Below are positions 57,108 to 64,000 of a stretch of 64,000 nucleotides of DNA, in pieces. The stretch comes from Cryptomeria japonica (taxonomy: Eukaryota > Streptophyta > Pinopsida > Cupressales > Cupressaceae), in contig NC_081406.1 of NCBI RefSeq assembly GCF_030272615.1, positions 110,061,283 through 110,125,282 on the forward strand, written 5' to 3'. Within the stretch, counting starts at the first letter, position 1. Each line of letters begins with the position of its first letter. A program made the position numbers and the translations under genes. The notes under the pieces are model-generated. The model saw only the letters and a list, made by a program, of their open reading frames with translations, searched no databases and was not told the DNA's origin.

Positions 57108-58127
57108 CTAAGACCAATCCATTCTAATTTCCCCTCCCATATCTTTACAGAAGGTGTGACTCAAAAGCATGCCATAACTAGCAGGGATGTCAGCCACTAG
57201 GATTGTCAACCTAATTCTCTTGTCAAGGTGTGCTACTAAAGAGACATGTGCATCTTTAATCTGCCCTAATAAAGGAACCTGCTTGGAATCCATAGAGTAA
57301 AATTTTCCAAAAGTCTTTGTTAAGGTTAAACCTAAAGCTTTTTCTACAACAGAGGGCATGACATTGTTTGATGCTCCTGAATCTATTATACAATTGCTCA
57401 ATTTATGCCCATTAATATACAAAGACACATAGAAAGGTTCTAGTTTATTTTCAAAATTAGGTTCAATCAATCTGTCTTGTTGAGGAATGGTTTTCGATGA
57501 GACTTCGGGAAGTACTAGAGCAGGACTAACATTTTCGTGTGCTAGAGAATTACCATTCACCGACATTTGGGTTTCACTTGCTAAGGCATGAGCATCGTTT
57601 CCATTGACAAATTCAACTAGGCTATCTAACTCCTTAGGGTTCAATTTCAGATACTCAACCAGAGTGATCTGAACATAGGATGACTTGCAAAATTTAATGA
57701 TATCAATAGGATTATTAAATGAATCAGAACTTGAAGAAGCAACTTCTTGAACAACATTTGAAACACCTCCATGATGAGTCAGAATTTCCTTTCCTTTTAC
57801 AGGTCTATGAACAGGTGGTAAAACATCTCGAGACTTCAAATTTTGCTGACTTCTAGTAAGGATTGCGTATGAGGAATCTTCCAAAGAGACCAACATGTTT
57901 CCTCCCCTTTCTGAGTTAGAGACATATTCCATATAATGAATTTTAGAGTCACCAGGCATACTTTGGAAACCTCCTTCATCAGCTTCTAAGATTGTTTCTC
58001 CTTTACTGATCATTTGAGAAAAGTGAACCATCTCTAGACATGGAAAACCATCATGTTCATCAGTTAAATGAAACACACATGAGTTTGTCTTAGGAGGTGG
58101 CACCTCAATAGCAAGTCTTTGTTGCAT
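57108..58127 (-). pseudogene. Gypsy gag-protease linker and aspartic protease
   Basis: A long Ser/Asp/Glu-rich linker of about 220 residues precedes a retropepsin: FYVSLYINGHKLSNCIIDSGASNNVMP with the catalytic DSG at about 57380, then LGQIKDAHVSL and YGMLLSHTF. The catalytic motif is intact; a TAG ends this open piece at 57108. It would mature Gag-Pol in particles. Confidence 0.85.
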
Positions 58128-58265
58128 AGGAGGAAACTATAATTGTCTTCCTCCATTTCCTCCTTGTTGATTGAGATATCTTCTAGGAATGTCCTGGTAA
58201 GGTTGAGAATATGAAGTGCTTGTTTTAGGAGCCTATCTTTTTAGGGCAATCAAATCATTCATTAA

Positions 58266-58934
58266 TCATTGAATCACAGGATCTGAAGAAGTAGAAGCTT
58301 TTGCAACCTGAGAAGTAGGAGTTTTCACTTCTCTTTTCCACTTGCCTGCCATGATTAAATCATCTTCTAGACTTACAGCTGAAGCTTTCATATCATCAAG
58401 AGTTTGTAAACGCTCACGCCTCATCAAGAAACTTATTTCTATGGGCATGGAGTTCATGAAGAAACATTTCATGTTTTCAGCAGAGGGTTTTTGTGTGGTT
58501 GAAATTTTATGTCAAAGTTTATTGAAACAGGCAATGAAATCCCTCATAGGCTCTATTATTTCCTTCTTTAATTGAGCAAGCTAAGCAATAAGTGAATGTT
58601 CATCTTCATTCAATTTGAATCTGGCTTCAAAACTATCCATTAAAACTTGCCAATTTGTAATAGTTCCATCAGACAGGTGATAGAACCAATTAGCAACTAC
58701 GTCAGTAAAAGTTTGAACAAATAACCTCACTGCCACATCTTCATGTTGAACCGCCAACACTCCACATGCAACTTTGAAAGCATTTAAGTGTTTAGTAGTG
58801 GTTACCTTTCCATCTCCACTAAACTTAGGCAAATGTTCTTTTGCTCCCTTAGGAAGGTTATGGGTTGCCCCCAAAGCTAAAGGTCCGATCGCGGTACCCC
58901 AAGGGTTGTTGGCCATTGCTCCAGTATGATTCAA
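58266..58934 (-). pseudogene. Gypsy gag domain
   Basis: KEHLPKFSGDGKVTTTKHLNAFKVACGVL, in short blocks, then VAVRLFVQTFTDVVANWFYHL and WQVLMDSFEARFKLNEDE give the retrotransposon gag order around residues 168-284. It continues past a TAG with MRDFIACFNKL and MKCFFMNSMP. No CCHC zinc knuckle is visible before the protease, which fits some Tat-like gags. Confidence 0.82.
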
Positions 58935-59493
58935 AGGGGTAAGGTTTATAACAAGTGGGGGTACAACACCATGTAAAGTTAAGGCTTGACAGATAGGTGA
59001 AGTGATTGCTTTTGATGGAGATACAGGTCTACTTCTAGCCCTTCTAGGTGTAACTTGAGAAACAAAACCGAGGTTTAAAAGTTCCTAGAAGGTGTGATCA
59101 ACAATTCCCTCCCTCCGTTGTGATCAGGTATAAGGCTTGGAATCCAGTGTGAAAAGTAGTCAGGGTAAAAAACGTCTGAGATTTTGTTGTTGATTATCAG
59201 AATTTTGAATAAAGAAAAGCCTAGGAACGATTACCCTCTCAAAAACTAACATAGGATGATTTGCTTGTCTTTCTATTTCGTCGAGGAATGCACTTATTCT
59301 ATCGTACTCAACTCGACTTCTTCTATGTCTCCAAGCTAAAGTATCTAACTCAGAGATAATGTTACTTTTCTCTTCTTGCACCCAATTTAAATTTGGTTGT
59401 AAAATAAGTAAGAACCCTTCGTGAGGCAACACCATTTATAAAGAACAAAGTATCACTATAACGACAAATTTTGTTAAAACCAATTTTCTTGTT

Positions 59494-59515
59494 CTCCCCA
59501 GTAGAGCTGCCAAAA
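59494..59515 (-). other. Gypsy primer binding site
   Basis: On the minus strand, three bases after the LTR end CAACA, TTTTTGGCAGCTCTACTGGG follows. It resembles the TGGCGACTCTGCTGGGGA type of site found in Tat/Athila elements. Exact tRNA not assigned. Confidence 0.7.
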
Positions 59516-59518
59516 ATT

Positions 59519-62500
59519 TGTTGGTAAACAGATTTGTCTTTCGCATTTTAGTTAATTTGGATACTCTTAAGACCAAGAAATGAAAGACAAATTTCACCAA
59601 ACAATTGGAAAATCATTATATTGATTAACCTCTGAATTTAGGTACATCTCCCTCTAGCAAATATTCAATCAACTTCAAATTACACAACCAATATTATACT
59701 TTTCATCAGAAAGCATAGAAAAGGTTATTGCATTCACAAGTCAACACCGAATGAATGCAAGCATTGATTTATATATAACTCTTTGTATAAAGCCGACAGA
59801 CTTCACATGTACACTAAAAAAAAATGAAAAGCTTATAAGGTGAATCCCGCTGGTAATTTTCTGCACACATAGAAAGCTATAATAGATCTTTACTTGAAAT
59901 AGATTCTCACAGAAATCAAATTTCAGACATCAAACACACATATTCGAAGTCAAAGATAACTGTTATTCAATTTTTATTCATAGATGACTATCAACTTTCC
60001 ATACACAGAGTCTTTCAGCAAAATTCAAGAGATAGTTTTTTATAAACTTAGTGAACCTCAATAAAGTCATTAAAAAACATATAAATAGGTCCCCAGACCA
60101 ATAGTTTGAACCCAAGATAAAATTAACTTGAAAGAGTTAATGAGAAACTACCCTAACAACATAATTGAAATTAAAAGAAAACGACTAGACTCGCTGGAAG
60201 ACAACTGCCAGCAGTGCTAGTCATGTCGTCATTTCTGTCTCCATTGGATTGCCCAGGTTATTTGTTTAAATGGACACCATAACCTCCTTTTCTGCACTCC
60301 ACTCTTGATGCACTTTCGAAAACTCCTGAATTACTGTAACGTGTGGCAGGCTGATGTGTATTACTCTCTACTTCCAGAGTTCTTTCTTCCTCTTTACCAT
60401 CTGTACTTTATCCCTGTGTGAATCCAAGTGATCCAGACAAATTGTGAGCATCAATTCCACTTTGGAAATCCTCATAAAATCTTCCACAGCCAAGGATTTC
60501 TCCACTTTAATTTGTTTAATGTGGCTACTGAATTGATTGATCATCTCTATAGTACCTTCCAAAGTCTGGCTATCTTGCTTAAGAAATTAAACATACATGC
60601 AATGCAAATCCCTTTGCATAGTTGTTCTTAAGGCTGTTAGTTCACCTCGCAAATTGGCGGATTCGCTATGACCCTGTTCAATGATTTGGTTGCACCACTC
60701 TATGCTTTCCCTACATATAAACATTATGTCCTCATTCAGCCCTGACACTTGTCTTCAGACAAGAAAGTTCATCAAGCCATAGCGTTGGATATCTCGCATT
60801 TGCTTTGAAATCACTGCCCATTTTGTCTTTTATTTTTGCCATGAGATTAAATCAGCATCCAGTTCCTTGGTAACCTCATTAGCATCCTTGAAAATTTGAA
60901 CTAAATCTGATATGTAATTGGTTCCTTGATGCATGATCAAGGTGAGCCATTCAGAGAAAATCTCCGCAATCATTTTGTTTCGTTGAACCTCATCAAAGAA
61001 CTTCTGATTCCTTGGGGATTTTGAACTAAAGGGGACTGAGCTCTGAGACAATGACAATGGACTGTTCTGCAGGGCATGAATGTATTGGGCCATTTTCATT
61101 AAATTCTACTTCAACTCAACCTTGTCCTTCTCATCCTTCCAGGTGTGGGAGATAATCTATTTAGTCGAAGTCTCCAAATGTTTTACATCAATTGCTCTGG
61201 TTCCAACCCCCAAAACAACCCGTTCAATGGTATAATCTACCTCTGAAGCAGTGGCGTCATCGTTATCAGGCATAGGTTTGGCAATGTCTGCAATCCAGTG
61301 CTTTGTGTCTTCCTCAAAACCAATCATTGACTCCATTTTTAACTGCTTTGGCTTTGTGGATCTTCCCAAGCATTTACTTACAACATCTTTCATCGACATT
61401 GAAATAGGAACCACATTTCTTTTCCTCATAATAGAGTCATTTAACCATTTAGGAGCTAGTGTCAGTTTCTTAGATTGCATAACTCCTGAAGGTGGCTATG
61501 TAGCATTATCTGCATTGGACCAAATATCAAGCGTTTGTGAATCTTGAACAGTAGCATCTGAGTCAGTTAAGACCTTATTAGTATCTGAAACAGGGGCTGC
61601 CATATCGCACTATACTTCCTCGGTGTCCAAATTGAGAATGAGATGAGCAATAGGTGGCTGAAAGTTCCTCTTGTTCCTTGACCTAGTAACCTGACCACCA
61701 ATAGAAAGTGCAACTTCAGTGTCAAGTTTCTCTTCTTTAATCTTAGCCTACCTTTTTCCTGCAATAGAAATATGGATGTTAGTTAAAATAGAGGTTTTGC
61801 TTGCGACCTTCCTCTTTCCATTTTTGTTTCTTGAACTGGTTTCTCTCGTCGGATGAAATCAACAACTCCTGAGCCAATTTTATGTTCTATGGATTACGCT
61901 GAAAGTGTGTGTCTGAATGCTATCTTCCAACTTTTTACTCCAGTGAACTTCTGGGAGAGGTTCATTATGTACTCATTTCATAAACTCTAAATCCAGTATA
62001 TCTTCATTATTAGTAGTGGCCCCTGAAGTATCCATTGGTAATTTCATGTCATGAATTTGTTTCAAAGTTAACCTGGACTAACTTCTCTTTCTCACTTCAA
62101 ACTCATCTGGGCAATCTTCCCAATAATCCTCCAACTAGGGTACATGTTGATTAGGCACTATCTTCTTCACATATTGGGTGATAAAACCTTTACTATCTAA
62201 ATTATCCCTTTTCGCAAAGGTTTTCAAATGGAATCTCTTGAACTCTAGTTCAAGATTTAGTGCATCAGAGATAGACCTACAACTATAATGGCCTAAATTG
62301 ATGGGAAAAATTCCACTTGTGCCAGAATCTTCACCATAATCCTTCGTGACATAGGCTAGCTACCTGGAAACTTCAATCAGGATATAGGAGTCTGAAACAA
62401 ACCTTGGTAGCCTAAAGGGTTCACCTTTGAAACCTCCAACCCTTTTGTAAGTGAAGTGATTGAACTGTGTAAAGAAATTGCCATAGATTTTAACTAGTTC

Positions 62501-64000
62501 AGCCGCTTCTGCAGACATTCTCCTATGCAAGTTATCTTGTAATTCAAAGGTCAAACTCTCAGCAAAGATGTCATTCCAACAAAGATAATCATCAACATGT
62601 CCTTTTAAAGTGAAATGGGGGTGATACTCATAAATTTTAATACCTTGAATACATTTAGCATGGAATAATCTAGACCATTCCCTCACACAGGCTAGCATAT
62701 ATAACAGGTATGAAGACATAGAAATTTGGCATTCCAAGATAATTGCTCAAACCCTCATGCAATCTTTCTGCAATAATAGTTCCCCAGTCAATGAACCGAT
62801 TTTATCTAGAGTTACCTGAATGAAGAAATACATCCAGTCTTCCCAATAGAAGGAGTGTGAGTTCCCTTTGACTCTGCTCAACAATATTACCAAATCTCTA
62901 ATCGCAGGAATCAAATGTTCATGGGTTAAGGGTCTTAGCAGCCTTGAACCCCTTTTTTGAAACTTCAAAAGCCAATTTCGTGTAATGATAGTTCTGTAAT
63001 ACCTCTTTTTCTCCTAATAAATTCCATAAGATTTTCCAATTGTCCAATCTTCATAGGGTTCCCGATGTGGGATACCCATGGCAGCCATTATTGTTTGTCT
63101 ATCAATGGACAACAAAACCTCACCATTATTTTTCCTTATGCATCTGCTAGCTTTATCATAGTGGTTCATACATTCCAAAACCAATTCAGGGCAAGGAGTA
63201 GCTGTGGGAAATGCAGTTGCTTCTAATAAACCACTCTGTGCAATATCTCTCATCATAGGATCAGCAGCTGGATTCCATACTCTTTCTAGGAAATCATCTA
63301 AATCTAGTTGAACTAAGGCCATATCACCCAACTCAGGTAAGGAACTTACAAGGGAAGAAGAATTTACTAATTTAGGTAGAGTGGGCCTCATGTTTAGCTC
63401 GTGATTTTCTCCAATTAACCCAGACAAAGAAGAAAAGGGAAACGAAAACAAACAGCTAAGAAAATATCCAGATCTTTTCTAAAACAAACTGCAACAATTG
63501 GGAAAGTTGTTGAAAATACCTTCCTCTGTCATCTGCAAACCCCTATCGCAGTCTATTTCTCCCCGCTCCACAAACTCTTATTAACACTTAACCAAAAAAA
63601 ATGATAATCTCGACATGACAACTACTCAATTTAAAAGCTGAGAAAATCTTACCCATGATTACCACGAATTGTCCTCATTACTCTTCACTCGTGTGACCTT
63701 ACTCCGAAATGATCACATTCGAACATGCATTAAATGCTAGGTCACTTCGTATCTGACAATATGGATCCCCACACCACACTTGCTATAAATGACATATTTC
63801 AAATCATTAAAGAAAGAATATTCCTCTTCTCTACCACCATTTATCATATCTTAAAATCCGCACCGCCACCTCATGCCAAGTCACATGATCTCCAAGAAGC
63901 CTAAACATCGAGCTCTGAATCTTGAGGAACAAACACGACACAAAACATAAACATGAAAAATATTGAACTTTGAACCTTGAACCAAAAACGTTCAAGTTCA
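59519..64000 (-). repeat. 5' LTR, more than 4.48 kb, outer end beyond the window
   Basis: The inner boundary is set by TGTTGGTAAACA (plus strand) next to the primer site. Compared with the 3' LTR it retains the 1.63-kb segment 61742-63371. The longest open content of the LTR lies on the same strand as pol. Confidence 0.85.
60221..63391 (-). pseudogene. LTR-encoded ORF of about 1056 codons, unknown function, many stops
   Basis: From the ATG at 63391 one frame can be followed to a TGA at 60221, which is conserved as the stop at 50871 in the other LTR. About eighteen TAG/TAA/TGA codons interrupt it, but I find no frameshift. The N-terminal third looks globular: DFLERVWNPAADPMMRDIA, LSIDRQTIMAAMGIPHREP, SHSFYWEDWMYFFIQVT and SSYLLYMLACVREWSRL. 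The C-terminal half is Lys/Glu-rich with predicted helices (LRGELTALRTTMQRDL, FMRISKVELMLTICLDHLD). It matches no enzyme I know; a mobile-domain-like or gag-like role would be a guess. The ORF lies wholly within the repeated terminal sequence, so each element carries two copies. Confidence 0.7.

Larger units (their letters stand above)
53448..59435 (-). pseudogene. Ty3/gypsy Gag-Pol polyprotein, single frame with stops only
   Basis: From the ATG at 59435 to the TAA at 53448 there are 1996 codons in one frame. At least nine internal stops occur, including those at about 59160, 58581, 58266, 57108, 56808, 55911, 55374, 54603 and 53940. I find no frameshift. Domains in order: leader (1-160), gag (168-390), protease (DSGAS at about 685), RNase H of the extra type (about 843-965), RT (about 1160-1345, YLDD at about 1300), degenerate RNase H (about 1440-1560) and integrase (about 1612-1990). 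Several stops fit CAG-to-TAG or TGG-to-TGA/TAG. Gag and pol sit in one frame with no frameshift site. Confidence 0.9.
50167..64000 (-). mobile_element. Ty3/gypsy element with ORF-bearing LTRs, runs off the window
   Basis: A minus-strand element with a 3' LTR from 50167, polyprotein pseudogene 53448-59435, primer site 59494-59515 and 5' LTR from 59519 to beyond the window end. Both LTR copies begin (plus strand) TGTTGGTAAACA and differ by roughly 5 percent over the first 180 bases by eye, so it is much older than the element at 2268-13089. Domain order gag, protease, extra RNase H, RT, degenerate RNase H, integrase, and no chromodomain, points towards the Tat/Ogre side of plant Ty3/gypsy elements. 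Confidence 0.88.

Noticed and set aside
1-64000. CRISPR arrays, bacterial operons, tRNA or rRNA genes
   Set aside because: None seen. The sequence is plant nuclear repeat DNA, and the only tRNA-related sequences are retrotransposon primer binding sites.

Overview
The window is plant nuclear DNA, AT-rich and almost entirely transposable elements. I found no intact host gene, tRNA, rRNA or CRISPR array. Old, nested, indel-poor LTR retrotransposons with long LTRs, plus a CACTA transposon carrying a Tnp2-type transposase, suggest a large gymnosperm (conifer-like) genome. That assignment is inference; no single-copy gene confirms it.

Left third (1-22 kb). A copia-like LTR with an initiator-Met-tRNA primer site is split by a young, complete non-autonomous LTR element at 2268-13089. 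That element has two 1268-bp LTRs differing at about seven positions, a 5-bp target duplication GTATG, and one intact 921-codon ORF at 5749-8514, but no reverse transcriptase. To its right are a gene-poor stretch, a decayed gag/protease-only copia derivative (15915-18162), and a minus-strand copia-like element whose internal ORF does not encode pol (18163-21876).

Middle (22-45 kb). A 22.7-kb CACTA (En/Spm) element spans 22205-44876. It has matching CACTA...TAGTG ends, subterminal repeats and a 3-bp duplication ACA, and it sits inside a copia 3' LTR. It carries a broken multi-exon Tnp2 transposase (27649-31454). That gene is interrupted by a solo LTR (27979-29380, 6-bp duplication CATGAT) and truncated by a second non-autonomous copia-like element (31454-37606). 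The second element has a gag with four zinc knuckles and a long second ORF related to the one at 19791-21796.

Right third (45-64 kb). A decayed autonomous copia element on the minus strand (45523-49788) abuts an oppositely oriented LTR of its own family. That LTR is cut at its primer site by a Ty3/gypsy element (50167 to beyond 64000, minus strand). The gypsy polyprotein (53448-59435) is one frame broken only by stop codons. It has an extra RNase H between protease and RT, and its LTRs, more than 4.4 kb long, contain the remains of a roughly 1056-codon ORF.

Nesting gives a relative order. The 18163-21876 element received the copia at 21877-45522, whose 3' LTR then received the CACTA, which in turn received the solo LTR and the 31454-37606 element. 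The copia at 45523-49788 also went into the 21877-45522 element. Stops without frameshifts, largely readable as C-to-T or G-to-A changes, are the common mode of decay.
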